Positions 23,873-36,212 of a stretch of 64,000 nucleotides of DNA are shown here, piece by piece (within the stretch, counting starts at the first letter, position 1; every line of letters begins with the position of its first letter). The translations under genes and the position numbers were made by a program. This DNA is from Epiperipatus broadwayi (Eukaryota > Onychophora > Udeonychophora > Euonychophora > Peripatidae): contig JAQFVV010013094.1 of NCBI GenBank assembly GCA_028023455.1, forward strand, positions 186,001 to 250,000, read 5' to 3'. The notes under the pieces are model-generated. The model was not told where the DNA came from and did no database searches. It was given only the letters and a program-made list of their open reading frames with translations.

Positions 23873-24102
23873 AAATGTAAGAGACAAACATGCTTGTGTA
23901 TAACTGTTAAAACAGGCAGTGCTCTCAGATCCAAGGCTCCTCACTGATGAAGGCCACAAGCCAGAAACTAGCCTGGGAATATTGGATGAGTAAGTACTAG
24001 ATGGGGATTTTATGCACAAGCCTTCTGGCACCCATTGATTACTCTAGCTTGCTGTGTGTGGCAATACATATAAAGAGTTTTGCTTGTTTTAAATGTAAGA
24101 GA
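23873..24102. repeat. Family A repeat, copy 5, with flanking direct repeat
   Basis: The core (CAGTGCTCTCAGATCCAAGG to a TAAAGAGTTTTGC end) lies between two perfect copies of AAATGTAAGAGA (23873-23884 and 24091-24102). The simplest reading is a 12-bp target duplication, so this copy marks the insertion unit as about 206 bp. Confidence 0.8.
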
Positions 24103-26149
24103 TGTGTATCTCTATCTAGAAAAGCCTAATTTAATATTGACTTTAAACCATCAGTAAAAAAATATATAATTTTATCTTAATCTGTTTTCAGAGTAATTGC
24201 ATATTTATACCACAGATAAAAAATATACCTTAATAGGATATCAAAACTAATATAAGATAATAATTAATATGAACAATAATAAAAACATCATTATTGTTAT
24301 ATTTTATTTTATTTCCATAGTCTATAATCTAAATTCATAAGCTGACTGATGAAGGAGAATGAGGTCATTGTCAACTGGCAAACTATTTTACAAATCTACG
24401 CATCCATATTTTTCATATTTTATCATGATAAAACAAAATAAAACATTTAAGACTTTCTGGCAAACAAAACAACAATATAGTAACACTTATAAATATTTTC
24501 TGCAGAATTTTGGATGTTTTTTTTTTTTAAAAAAAAAAAAAAAAAAGCTGTAGCTTAAATAATATCTTCAACTTTGACTGCAAAAGAAATTTAAAAAACA
24601 ACACATTTTTATTGATTTTTCCATCTGCAGTGATATATTGGAATAATTAAGAATGATTCCTGCATTTTAAGGTATTTTAAAATATTATTATTAATATTTT
24701 AAACTAGAGTTAACTCCAGCATTTCAAAAAAAATTTATCAGCATAATATTTTTTTTAAAGAAATAATATAAATTAAATAGCATTATAAAATAGTTAGATA
24801 TTACTATCCATTTGAAGTAAATTTCAATTTTCTTAATTTAAATTCAGAAAGTTTTGTTCTAATTATTTCTAATCTGGTTCTTATTATATTTGGTATAAAA
24901 GCAAAAAGTATTTTATATTTATTTTACAAACAAATCCACAGAATATTTTTCTTTTCTTTCTTCTTACCATTCCAAACAACTCATATGCAATCTTCAAATG
25001 TACATAATGAATATAATAATTAATCTTGTAGTAATATATAGAATAAAATTTTATGCTTATAATTTCTTGTCTGGTTTTAAATTTGAAATCCCTTTTAGTG
25101 AAGTATTTGTTTTCCAAAATGGTTCCTTTTTTAAAAAAATGTAAAATCCTGGCGATTGTCAATTGATGGAGCAATAGGTCAAATGCGTGCAAGTCAAGTG
25201 GATTCTCTACTCCATTATTTATGAGTCAAAATACAATTGACTAACATTTCAATTAGCATCAAATTCGAATTCAGTGTTATTAATTTTCAGCTTCTTCTTG
25301 GTTTTTAATTCTGTTATAGTTTAGTTGTTATCTTTTCTCTTGTTCTTTTAATCCCCCTTCTACTATCTATGTTAGCTTATTTATACCTTTATCAAAAAGC
25401 ATTGTTGTACAAAAAATAGACCAATTAAAGGTGGTTTATGCCTACAATTAATATGTCTCCATCTATATTCATTTGTAATAACTAATCAAGCTGTTCAAAA
25501 TTATTTTAAATCACAATAAAAATATGCTTAAGAATTAATTATAAAGATTAATTTAGAATAGTTACAATTTTAAATCTTTTTGATAATAATAACAAAATAT
25601 CAAATGTTTCTATACTTTTAAATTAATAATGACACTAATAATTTTAATATTATTGAAAATTAGTCCATCTGACAGACTGCATATAAAATCTCGTATACAT
25701 CCTGGCAGAGTGCCTAGTCTGTCTTGAACAGTCTAAGTCTTTATCACTCACAGGAGATTTATTGATAAAATTTAGTTAATTTTTAAAATAAAATTTGGCA
25801 CCTATCACTGATATAATACACTTATTTAATATATTTCAATTATTGTCAATTAAAATTTAAAAGTCTACACATTTGACCGCATAAATAAGGCTTGACAAAC
25901 ATCGAACCCAACCATAAAGTTACAATATATATAAAAGACATATTCTGCGGGTTCATATGTGTTAAAAATTTTAAATATTGATATACCAATGTTTTGACTT
26001 GATCACAAGTCATCCATTGGGTTATAAAAAGTAGAAAGATGGTTGTAGAGGTGCTACAATCACTGATTTGAAAAAAACGTTCAAGTTCCACCAATAGCAA
26101 AAATGTTAAATTAAGAATGTTTTTAAAAAAATCTTTCCAAATAGGATGA
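24103..26149. other. AT-rich DNA, nothing recognised
   Basis: A poly-T run joined to a poly-A run forms a 28-bp homopolymer palindrome at about 24520-24546. Open frames at 24884-25192 (minus) and 25846-26100 (minus) have no recognised motif. The latter lies just downstream of the Penelope fragment and could be its decayed tail. Confidence 0.45.
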
Positions 26150-26590
26150 AGTTTGCATGTATCATCTCACTTATTGATACTATCTGGCCTTTTAAGTATC
26201 TCAATGCTTCTCTAATTTTGCATTGGTAGAGATTATCACATCTGGATATGATCCTGGTACTAGAAAAATCAATTTTATGACCTGAATCTATAGTATGGAG
26301 TGAGAGTGCTGATGATGAAGAGTGTTGTTTAACTGCATTAACATGTTCATCTCTCCTAACACTGATGTGATGATTACTCAGACCTATGTTAGAAGCTTTA
26401 CAATTTTCACATGAGATTTGATAGACACCATGAGATTCAAGAGGGATTGAATCCTTAGGCTTGGTTATTATATTGCTGATCTTTTAATGAGTAGAAAATG
26501 CTGTATCTATATTATAGCATTTTAAAATATATGTCCAATACTGTCTGTAGTTCCTTTTATATATGGAACACAAATCCTACTAGCTGATTT
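26150..26590 (-). pseudogene. GIY-YIG endonuclease of a Penelope-like element
   Basis: On the minus strand from about 26580 the text reads VPYIKGTTDSIGHIF, a break, then SNIITKPKDSIPLESHGVYQ, the usual linker from the RT to the nuclease, and ISCENCKASNIG, which gives the GVY...NIG pair of the GIY-YIG fold and the C-x2-C pair found in Penelope nucleases. RRDEHVNAVKQ supplies the conserved Arg helix. LSLHTIDSGHKIDF is the H...GH segment. CKIREALRYLK carries the Glu helix. From the linker onward the frame is uninterrupted for over 100 codons. Upstream frames are broken and no RT core could be read. Penelope elements use this nuclease to nick the target for reverse transcription. Here it is a truncated relic. 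Confidence 0.7.
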
Positions 26591-27313
26591 ATCATCTTTT
26601 TTGTTTCATATATATATAATAACAGAATGGAAGTATCTAGACCATCTGTAACTGAATGAAAAGGATCTATATACTGCCATGCCCTTATTATTCAATAGCT
26701 TGCAGATTTTGGTGGCATTTGTAATGGAATATGAAATTAATCTAGATAAAATCAATTTCCTTACTACTCCTCTTTGGGGCAGTCATTTGTAATGGATCTC
26801 AATTGTTTTAGATCTATTACCAATAACCAATGAAAGCAGTTTTATACCCCAATAGGCCAAACCACTCTGCATCTAACCATTTTACTCTCTATTCATTGTT
26901 TTCTCATACATATATCTGTATATCTGGGTGCTACTAGGCTATCTAAATCTGGATAAAGTTACATTAGATATCTACTTATAATCATACCTGCTTTGAACTA
27001 CCTCAAATGGTACATTATTTATAACAGTGTGTAAGATTTTCCATTTCATAACAATATCATTTGCACTTGTATTAATGGTAAATCATTAATATTACTCCAT
27101 AGCCAAACGTACAAATTCTTGTGCAAACTCTAAGACAACTTATGTAGATAATAGTTTACCATTAGAAATCTTTCAAGCTCATATTTAATAACATTATAAG
27201 TTTTTTACTAGCTCAAATTTAATACTATAGATTATCGATGGCAATTCACTAAATCTTGAGTGATCTTCGATGGTAGTTATTAACCCTTATGATGGCTCAC
27301 AAATACTAAACAA
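26591..27313. other. Possible decayed upstream part of the Penelope copy
   Basis: No RT motif could be read with confidence on the minus strand. Otherwise AT-rich DNA. Confidence 0.35.
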
Positions 27314-27418
27314 GCATTGTGGTCGAGAGGTCAGCAACAGCTGCTTTACAAGCAGTTGCCCCGGGTTAGCGGGTTCGCTTCCCGGCTGATGCTATGGCAC
27401 ATGAGAAAAAAAAACCAA
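27314..27418 (+). mobile_element. tRNA-derived SINE, copy 1
   Basis: A tRNA-like head at 27314-27392 has an A box at GTGGTCGAGAGGT (27319-27331), an anticodon-arm-like stem AGCTGCTTTACAAGCAGTT and a B box GGGTTCGCTTCCC (27371-27383). It is followed by CTATGGCACATGAG and an A-rich tail. The second copy at 54.1 kb shares the boxes and the post-tRNA tail, which argues for a SINE rather than a functional tRNA gene. The A-box CGAGAGGT form resembles Leu/Ser tRNAs. No pol III terminator of four or more Ts follows directly. Confidence 0.75.
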
Positions 27419-27814
27419 ACACAGTGAGAAACATTATTTATATATAGCCAATTATTATATTCATTTAGACTATTTATTAATTAATAAGGTGATGATGATG
27501 ATAATGATGCTTTCAGCCTCAGCTTTACACCTAACTCATAACACAAATCGTATCTTTTATCAATCTATAATTATTTACCAAAATATTGTAGTATTTAAAC
27601 TATGTTTTAATGATTGAAATCCATGTAATGATGATGACTAAACTAACTTCACAAGACTATGATTAACTTTAAGAAATATATAAACCTCTTTTAATAAAAA
27701 CAAATTAAATTTTATTATTGGTTAATCATCAATATGCAAACAGAAAAATGTATATAATTAATAATAAAATTAGTTACATTCAAATAATAATAACAACCAC
27801 CAAAAGTCTTCTTC
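27419..27814. other. AT-rich DNA, nothing recognised
   Basis: Only a short (GAT)n at 27491-27510. Confidence 0.5.
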
Positions 27815-28272
27815 CAGGGGTGGCCAACTTTTGAGTTCATAAGATCTACTTTTTATTCTAAAAATGTGTTGCGATCGACTTGTTGTCATAGGCATAGTCT
27901 AAGTGGAGAGAGGTGTGAAATACTATTTTTATATATCTACCTAGTAAAAAATAATTATTTAACGGGCCAAAAAACTCATGTCCAGGGGAATTAAAGCAAA
28001 ATGAGTAATCATTAATAATATTTTTTAAATTCAAATTAGCTACATTAAATCAAGATTAAAAATATTATTTTCAATAATGATACGGCTTAGTAGACTTCAC
28101 CTATCTAGAATTGAAAAAAAATTTAGAACAAAAACAACAAAAACACTTGAAAATCTTGACTTAATTTGTTTCACTCATTACCCGACAGCTCTTGCCAGAT
28201 TGGCCTCGCGATCGACCAAAAATGGCTTTACAATCGACTAGTGGATCACGATCGACTTGTTGGAGACCCCCG
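27815..28272. mobile_element. Non-autonomous hAT-type transposon (MITE)
   Basis: The left end CAGGGGTGGCCAACTTTTGA and right end, read on the minus strand, CGGGGGTCTCCAACAAGTCG are near-matching terminal inverted repeats of the type found in hAT elements. Inside each end lies a GCGATCGAC or CGATCGAC subterminal motif, repeated several times near the right end (28208, 28233, 28249). There is no transposase frame. I see no clean 8-bp target duplication (left GTCTTCTT, right TATGTGTA), so the ends may have drifted. Confidence 0.75.
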
Positions 28273-30296
28273 TATGTGTATGTTCATTTTAATTTTAAAA
28301 TAAACATGCGATAGCTCGCACATACTCGCATATTGGGTATAATATACATTTTTATATCTATAATCTTAGAAGATAATAATTGAGAAATAGATAGAGAAAA
28401 GTTAGATAAGAATATCTAAAGAAATTGGTCTCAAATTATTTATCTCAACTTCTATTAATCTAGGTGACTAATTACTTTAAAATCTATCTCCTAGGATACG
28501 AAATTTCTACCCTTATCGATTTGTACATTTATACTCAACATGTATTCATGTAGGCATATTTATATCAATAGGTGTGTGTTTGTGTATGACCATCCACTAT
28601 CAATAAAATTTGTATTTAACTTTTACATATAATATGAATAAACATATTTTCATGATACCAGAATTAATATATAATAAAGGCATTTGATAAAAAAATACAC
28701 ATATAAATGGCTACATGTATTGATAATCGAATAAAATATAATATATTGATAAAGGCAATAATCATTATTATTGAAAAAAACTTTTCGAATACTAGATTTC
28801 TTTTTTTTTTTAACACTTAAGTCATTGAGAAAACAAAATTAAAATTAATATTATCAAGTTCTTTTATTTTCAATGGAGAGACCGTTTAAACCAATCTAGT
28901 GAATTTCATTTGAAAATCGGCTTGTTCAAGGTTAAGAATTTGAATTCACCCACATAACAATGTTTAACATGCGTAGATTCATCAACTACAGTAGTTTACT
29001 GGAAAAGTTCTATTTTCGGCTTGGGCTTGCAATTCTTCTGCTTTACAGTGATGATGATGATGATGCTGTGACATAAATTGTTGTTTCTTTAGAGACCATT
29101 TTAACACTGGGATGGTTTCTTTATTTCTTCTGCTTTGGGTATGATTGCTTCTATAGACAAACGGATATTTCTGCTTTTAACATAAATTTCAGCATCCTTA
29201 CTTTGTGCTTTTATTTGAATTCAGCAAAGGCATAGATGAAGCAATAGCAAAGGTTTGAAGTCTTCTTCAGACTTTGGAGATCAGCCATGGGATGCTATTT
29301 GTTATTTTCCTTTTAGATTTTAACTCTTCCGATGTGCATAGAGTTCCTTGGATTGACTGTTGGGACTATTCGACAAATATCTTTCTACCCCTCCATGCTG
29401 CTGTAGAAACCTTCAAATATAAAAATAATGATGCATGGCTTCTAAGCTCAAATGTCTTATTTTTTAGACTATATATGCGCTAGCCTGTTCATAACATCAC
29501 ACACATTTTGTTATTGAAACACCCGGTTAAACACTCATCAGTGCAGTTGCGATACAATCTTTTCACTGATCTTTATATTTCTTCAAAGCTTACTATTTGG
29601 TGTGGTTCAAACAATCTGTGGTCTCTTTGTAATTATAATAACTTACTAATGAGCTATTGTTTTCATCCCCTCAAATTTCTCACATTGAAGTTATGTTAAA
29701 ATTGACCTTATCTTTCTCTCTCAACTTCAACACTAGATTGAAACCTTTCTTAACCTCTTTAAATAAAATAAGAAAAATTGGAGTTAAATAATATATAAGA
29801 AAAAAAACAACTTTTTACACAGAAGATATGAAATTATTAAAAAAAAACTTTTAAAATATATTTGTAAATGTTCATGCTTTAGTGTTTGTACACACACATA
29901 TGCATATACATAACTCTACTCATATCTGTAAAAACTTACCTATCAAAAATAATCTAAATGATTTGAAACTACACATTATTGTTAGTATCAATGTCATAGA
30001 ATAAATTAGTAACGACAAAGTATTAAAATCAAAGCATTATTAAGAAAGAACATTATAATTCATTAGATATATATTAACTATAAAAAGTTAACGAGTAAAC
30101 ATAGAAAACTGATTTATAGAGTCTACAACTTAATCTTTAATTATTAAATATAACCACTCAAAAAAATTATATATTGTCCTCTTTCATTAATGAAATCAGT
30201 TGAACAGAGAAAAAAACATTTCTCCCACTTTCCTTCTGAGGCTTTTTGGGATTTGTAAGTTAGGATTTGGACTCAATACCCTACAATATATATATT
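28273..30296. other. No gene recognised
   Basis: 28980-29700 is less AT-rich, with two open frames (29274-29483 and 29508-29699) of mixed composition. I found no motif, splice context or second copy. The rest is AT-rich. Confidence 0.4.
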
Positions 30297-30625
30297 TTGT
30301 TTTTCTGAAGGTTTGTAATGATGGTGTTCTAGTTGTATTTTGATATTGGACTATTTCCATCATCTAATATGAATATTGAATATCTTTAAAAAATTTTACC
30401 TTTATGTAAAAGTTTCAAATATATTCAACTGTTAGTAATAGCACATCGAACAGGTTAGTTATTACACATAAAACAGGTTAGTATATGCACATACTAACCT
30501 GTTTGATGTGCTATTACTAACATTTGAATGTATTTGAAATATTTAAATAAAGTTAAGTTTTTCTAAAGACATTCAATACACATATTAGATGGTAGAAATA
30601 GTCCAATATAAAAATAAAACATATA
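30297..30625. repeat. Foldback family F, copy 2
   Basis: The arms start GTTCTAGTTGTATTTTGATA and contain TTGGACTATTTCCATCATCT. The inner stem holds GTTAGTAATAGCACATCGAA and its complement, and the tip is a hairpin around ACAGGTTAGTATATGCACA. Paired length is about 140 bp per arm. No coding content was seen. Confidence 0.85.
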
Positions 30626-31378
30626 TATTGTAATGGCATGATTTGAGGAAATAGGTATGAGATGAATATAGAGTTGATTTAAAAACATCTATCTCACATA
30701 TATCCCCAAATGAGAGACCTATGGGGGAAATCTATAATTTATGTGACCCATGAGCTAAAGACTATTATTATTTATGGAATTTGTAATTTAAGACTACAGA
30801 ATCATGCTTGATGACAACAAGGTCAAACACATGTGTATGAAAATCTAATTCTCTCACATTGTCACAATATGAGTTTATTTGGTTAGTGAATATTGCTAAT
30901 AACTAAATCTACCATTGATATATATATATCTGGTGATAAGAATTGATGTTCAATTGTATAGATCTATCTGAGTAATATAAAAAGAAATAACTAATGCTAG
31001 AATTTTAATTTAATAAATAAATATTTTATTTATATTGGTAACTAGAATGCAGGTCATGAAATTGCATATTAAAATATTAGCTTATAATAACTAATATGCA
31101 TGTATCTACACTATGGGTGATGTCAAACAAAGTACTTAGCCAGAATTAAAGGAAGGTATATATCCAGCTTAATTTTCCTGATAATAGTTTAGTGCCAAAA
31201 CCATCAACTTATTATGGTCTATATTAGGGATTAAAGGTAAATAAGTTATCTTGGAACGTATCATTCAATAATTGTTTATCTTTTGGTAGTTCAAGGCAGC
31301 TTCCTTTAATTGAATATATAAATGTGATTGTATACTTTATATAACACCGTACACAAAAACAAACTCTAGTACTTGTAT
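30626..31378. other. AT-rich DNA, nothing recognised
   Basis: No partner or gene. Confidence 0.5.
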
Positions 31379-31515
31379 ATCATCATTATCAATCGATGGC
31401 CAGATGATCTCTCCAAGTTCAATCCATCTTCTCTGATCTTTAGCTTCTCTTCTCCACATCACCCCTGCACACTTTCTTATTTCATCCATCCATCTCACAT
31501 GTGGTCTCTTTAATT
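31379..31515 (-). mobile_element. RTE LINE 3' tail fragment
   Basis: About 135 bp match the last part of the RTE element at 15.65 kb: a short (GAT)-type tail at 31381-31390, then ATCTTCTCTGATCTTTAGCT and ACATGTGGTCTC on the plus strand. On the minus strand this encodes the ...HMRWM... W-R-R-EAKDQRRW type C-terminus. 5'-truncated, dead copy. Confidence 0.8.
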
Positions 31516-32454
31516 AAAGACAAAATTTGAAGACATCACTGAAAGATTTAGCATTCAATCCATTACTATAGTAAGTAAGGTGGTCAAATTGGTATAAGAA
31601 TTTGTAAGTATCCAAAGTGAGACAATAATAAAACTAAGAATCTGATTATAGTTCTTAGAGTAATCTAATATAATTTATCCAATAGTAGTTTTGTGCTTTG
31701 ACTCTTCTATATATTTGTTAGGCAACTGGTAGTTGTGTAATTCATTTTCATTACACACACACATATATATATATATCCAAAAGTAAGTCTTAATAAACAC
31801 TAATTCTTGTGTTATCTAATAAGCTTGTATTATCATAATTCCTTTTAATGTCAGCTATAAGTATCCATCTATCTACTATGTTGTACATAAACATCGTAAT
31901 ATAGGTGTTAGAATTCTAACATGTACGTGATATGTATGTTTCCAATGGGATGTAATAAAATACTATATCTGGAAGGTGGAGTTAGGGTTTCACAACTAAA
32001 GCTAGGTATATTTGATATTCTATATTTTATTCTCTTCCTCTACTGAACGATTTTTATGGTAGTTGTTTAAAATTAATTTGGCTTCTTCTATGAGATTGGT
32101 ATTTTATTTTAATTATAACGACTAACATTTTATTCCTAATACGTGGGCGATTATTTCGTTTTATATACATATGTTCCCATTTCAAATAGCAATTTGAATG
32201 AATATCTTACTAAAATTAAGAATGAATTTATAATGGTTTTATTCATTAGATGATTTTGATTTAAAACCGTGGTCCTTAGGAAACAGACATCAACATGTTT
32301 GAATTTAGCAATTCATTTTTATTGTTCTTTTTCTAACTGGTTTTACGAATGCGAATATTTTAGTAAATAGAATACATTAAATATATCAAATTTATTAAGA
32401 GCAAACAGATAATATTGTAATAACGTGAAAGCTAAAACCTTCAACAGATACGCC
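31516..32454. other. AT-rich DNA, nothing recognised
   Basis: A short (CA)n/(TA)n tract lies at 31752-31776. No gene or partner. Confidence 0.5.
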
Positions 32455-32556
32455 TTAAACATGCTTACGTGACAGCCAATCAGATGGAATAATGACATCG
32501 CATGGACCTGTGATGTCATTATTCCATCTGACTGGCTGTCACGTAAGCATGTTTAA
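32455..32556. repeat. Near-perfect palindrome, 45-bp arms
   Basis: The left arm (32455-32499) and right arm (32512-32556) are reverse complements with a single mismatch (CAAT versus CAGT context) and a 12-bp loop. The arm runs TTAAACATGCTTACGTGACA, then GCCAATCAGATGG and AATAATGACATC. It has no second copy in the window. It could be a very young mini-foldback or a preserved hairpin. Confidence 0.95.
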
Positions 32557-33217
32557 TACATTAAAGTATAGTTTTTCTAGGTAGGTTTATCTGCGCGTAT
32601 GTGTGTAGATTCTCTCAAAAAAACAAAAGTATCCAGCAAAGTTAATAAAAGAGTTTCCTTTTTAATCCAACTTATCGATTGTTATTTCACAAAAAAGAAT
32701 CTCTTTTATAATTTTCTTTCTTGTTGCTATCTCCTTTTTCTCTCTCGAGGATTTTATTCGATTATTGTTTTAAATAATTGATGTAATAATGTTTATATAA
32801 TGTTAAATATTTCTCTAAAATTAAAGAGTTTTCATTTTCTTCTTTTCTATAAATAATTTCAAATGCGTGGATCACAAGTTAAAATTGTTATTGAAGTTTA
32901 TGACGAAATATCGGTAGTAAATACATTCTGATAATCCTTCATTGATTTTTATTTTGAATTACTTTTAAACAAAATAATTAATACAAAAATACGGTTAAGA
33001 TATTAATTATAATCTTGTGCTATGCGTCGTGTTTTGCCAGATGAAGCTGAGAGTCATCAATTAGCAGTATTAGCGAGTATTATTTCAGAGTGAAATAAGT
33101 TGTCACACAAATTTTTTTAAAATAATATATATACATAATCCTATTTTATTTTGAAGAAGCTTCCTAACTGGTACAATATGTTGTGCACACGCTTTTATTT
33201 CTGATAACCTAAACACA
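32557..33217. other. AT-rich DNA, nothing recognised
   Basis: The open frame at 32599-32781 has no recognisable motif. Confidence 0.5.
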
Positions 33218-33770
33218 CCATCATCATCGTTGTCAAACATTACCAATGCACTGCGGGATGAAGGTCTCTCCAAATTCAATCCATCTTCTCCGGTTTCTAG
33301 TCTCTCTTCTCCACGTCACCCCTGCACACTTTCTTATTTCATCCAACCATCTCACATGTGGTCACTTTCTGGGTCTTTTACAATTTCTTGGAATCCAGTT
33401 TAAGATTTCAATTGTCCATCTATTATCATCTTTTCTGGCAATATGTCCAACCCCACTCCACTTCAGGCTCATACACATACACTCATACATATACTTAAAT
33501 GTACATAATAGCAAGAAGAAAAAAAACATATATAAATTGTAGAATTGGTTCTTATTTCATCCAAACATCTCACATGTGGTCACTTTCTGGGTCTTTTACA
33601 ATTTCTTGGAATCCAGTTTAAGATTTCAATTGTCCATCTATTATCATCTTTTATAGCAATATGTCCAACCCAACTCCACTTCAGACTCATACACATACAC
33701 TCATACATATACTTAAATGTACATAACAGCAAGACAAAAAAAAAACATATATAAATTGTAGAATTGGTAT
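33218..33770 (-). mobile_element. RTE LINE 3' tail with internal 218-bp tandem duplication
   Basis: 33218-33480 carries the RTE C-terminus on the minus strand (GHIARKDDN..., WTIEILNWIPRNCKRPRK, HMRWLDEIRK..., then W-R-R-E and the (GAT)n tail at 33219-33230). The upstream portion (33330-33547) is duplicated at 33548-33765 with very few changes, including the non-LINE flank with TACACTCATACATATACTT. So the duplication happened after insertion. Open frames on the plus strand here are shadows of the LINE. Confidence 0.85.
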
Positions 33771-34140
33771 TGCTTAGTTTATATATCTTATTTTATGCAG
33801 CAAATATTGAATTTTATTATATTCCTCATTTATTCAAGGTATCATAAGTGAACAAGAAGTACAAGATATTTTGTATAAATCTAAATTAGATATTCCACTG
33901 ACAATGATGATTGATTGTATATTTTTTATTGAATTTTTCTTTTCTTTACATTCTCTTAATATATATATATATAATAATGATCAGAATGTGAGAGTGCATC
34001 CATCATAATGAGAGTATCTTTCCTAAAAGGAAATCAGTCAAACAACAACTTAAACCATTACCATTAATGAATAATAATTCTGCAGTGTAATCGTCACAGC
34101 ACCATTTTCATGCAAAGTTGAGACTGGTTTCTATCCATTT
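33771..34140. other. AT-rich DNA, nothing recognised
   Basis: Short TA run at 33958-33973. No gene. Confidence 0.5.
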
Positions 34141-34686
34141 TTAACATCTTGTAGAGGAATGTAATCATAAACATATGACCAAAAACATGTAAAAAAGATG
34201 CATAATCTTTAAGATGCACATTTCATGCTGAACCAGTACTCATCAGTTGGCCCAGGCCACAATCTCTTACACGTATGTTTATATCATTATGCAATATATA
34301 TTGATAGCAAAGTAGTTTAATCTTAACATCTTGTAGAGGAATGTAATCATAAACAAATGACCAAAAACATTTAAAAAAGATGCATAATCTTTAAGATGCA
34401 CATTTCATGCTGAACCAGTACTCATCAGTTGGCCCAGGCCACAATGTCTTACACATATGTTTATATCATTCTGCAATATATATTGATAGCAAAGTAGTTT
34501 AATCTTAACATCTTGTAGAGGAATGTAATCATAAACATATGACCAAAAACATGTAAAAAAGATGCATAATCTTTAAGATGCACATTTCATGCTGAACCAG
34601 TACTCATCAGTTGGCCCAGGCCACAATCTCTTACACGTATGTTTATATCATTATGCAATATATATTGATAGCAAAGTAGTTTAATC
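34141..34686. repeat. 182-bp tandem repeat, three units
   Basis: Exactly three 182-bp units (34141, 34323 and 34505 starts) with only a few substitutions. Units 1 and 3 share ACACGTATG and ATTATGC, where unit 2 has ACACATATG and ATTCTGC. Each unit contains TTTCATGCTGAACCAGTACT followed by CATCAGTTGGCCCAGG, clearly related to the family D core. Not CRISPR: the unit is long, there are no spacers and this is a eukaryotic context. Confidence 0.95.
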
Positions 34687-34734
34687 AATACTTGCTGCCT
34701 TCACAACTTTAATACAAACCATTTAATGAAGTAT

Positions 34735-34862
34735 ATTAATCATTTTATTAGTCATTCATTAGATTAGAGATTATCCAAAAATGAATAATATTTCTGTAGT
34801 ATAATTCATTACTGGATAATCTCTAATCTAACGAATGACTAATAAAAAAATATTAATAAATC
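34735..34862. repeat. Small foldback next to the tandem array
   Basis: The left arm TTTATTAGTCATTCATTAGA continues to GATTATCC. The right arm is GGATAATCTCTAATC through ATGACTAATAAA. About 40 bp are paired with one or two mismatches, and the loop is about 37 bp. Confidence 0.85.
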
Positions 34863-36212
34863 ATTACCAAGTTTATTAATGCACAAGCATTATAATAATT
34901 CAATAACTAAAAGAATAAGTTGCTCCCCACATTGCTAGTGCCAAAGTTTCATGACATTAATTGATATGTGAGAGGAATGCTCATGATACACATAAATTAT
35001 AAAACTGAATGTCACATTTTTATAATTCTTTAACCATAATTTGATAAAACTATTAGTTATTTTACCATAAAAAAATTTGTCTACTTTATATAAATTTCAT
35101 TACTATGTATAATCCTATTTCTCTACTGATAATTTTGCTTAAATGTAACCCATGAACATGAATGCATAAGACATCACTTCAATCATATAAATTTAAATAA
35201 AAAATGAGATCTGGAAAGAGTTTGAAACCAACGACCTAGCATACATGAATTTGTGGATCATTTATACAAAATATCTTGATATGTACATATTTTCTACAAC
35301 AATAACAACTTTATTATCAACAGTAATATCATGATTGTATCACACATTAAGTTCTCTATAAAGGGACAAAGATAACATATGCATGTAAAACACATTGATA
35401 TAAATCATAATATTCAATATATCAAATGGATGTAACAGGGAATCTTATCATTAATAGGTCATAACAAAGCTGCATATCTCTTAATAGATCTGTCTGATTC
35501 AAATGCATGTATAAATATAAATATCCTTAAAATATTATACAAATAGATACTAATATGTAGCAAACTAATCATTATACACCAAGATTTCCACAACAACATA
35601 TGGAATATTAAAATATAAAAAAAGCAATGGGCATGCATATAATTAGTCTCAATGTAAAAGCAGAAATGTACATCTGTGAGCATGCATATCATTTTTTTAA
35701 ACATAAATAAGCAGGAATTTTACATCTACATTTATATATTGAGACAGAACAATATACTGTACTCATGATAGAACCCTTATTTCACATGTTAATAATTTTT
35801 ATTTAATGCTATCCCTGTTATCAATATTGACTATATATAAAAGTATATTAAATACATGCACATTTCATGCTTAACAACTCCATAAAAAGCAACAAGTTGC
35901 ATTATACATTTATAACAAGATTCTATAAAATTATAGCAATAATCTCAATTGTTCATTCAATCTTGCTCTACATTCATTTATTTTGTTACACATTTATAAT
36001 ATTCAAAGTAAAAATTTGTACATTTGAATTTTGACATGTAATTTATTTAAATGGGAAAAAAAGATTCTTTTGCTTATGTCAGTAATAACTAAACTTATAA
36101 GAAGCTTTTACTAATGTCGAAACAAACTAATAGTAATATATTTACTAAGACAATAAAGCCAATTACTCAAGGCTTTAATGGGTTTATAAATATAGATTAT
36201 AATAATCAACCA
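34863..36212. other. AT-rich DNA, nothing recognised
   Basis: Open frames at 35459-35704 (minus) and 36114-36305 (plus) lack known motifs. The second overlaps foldback E. Confidence 0.5.

Noticed and set aside
24359-24553. Open frame ending in poly-Lys
   Set aside because: It is generated by a poly-T/poly-A run, with no motif.
27314-27392. Functional tRNA gene
   Set aside because: It shares a specific non-tRNA tail with a second copy, the acceptor stem pairs poorly and no T-run terminator follows.
34141-34686. Possible CRISPR array
   Set aside because: Units are 182 bp and directly joined without variable spacers, and the genome is eukaryotic.
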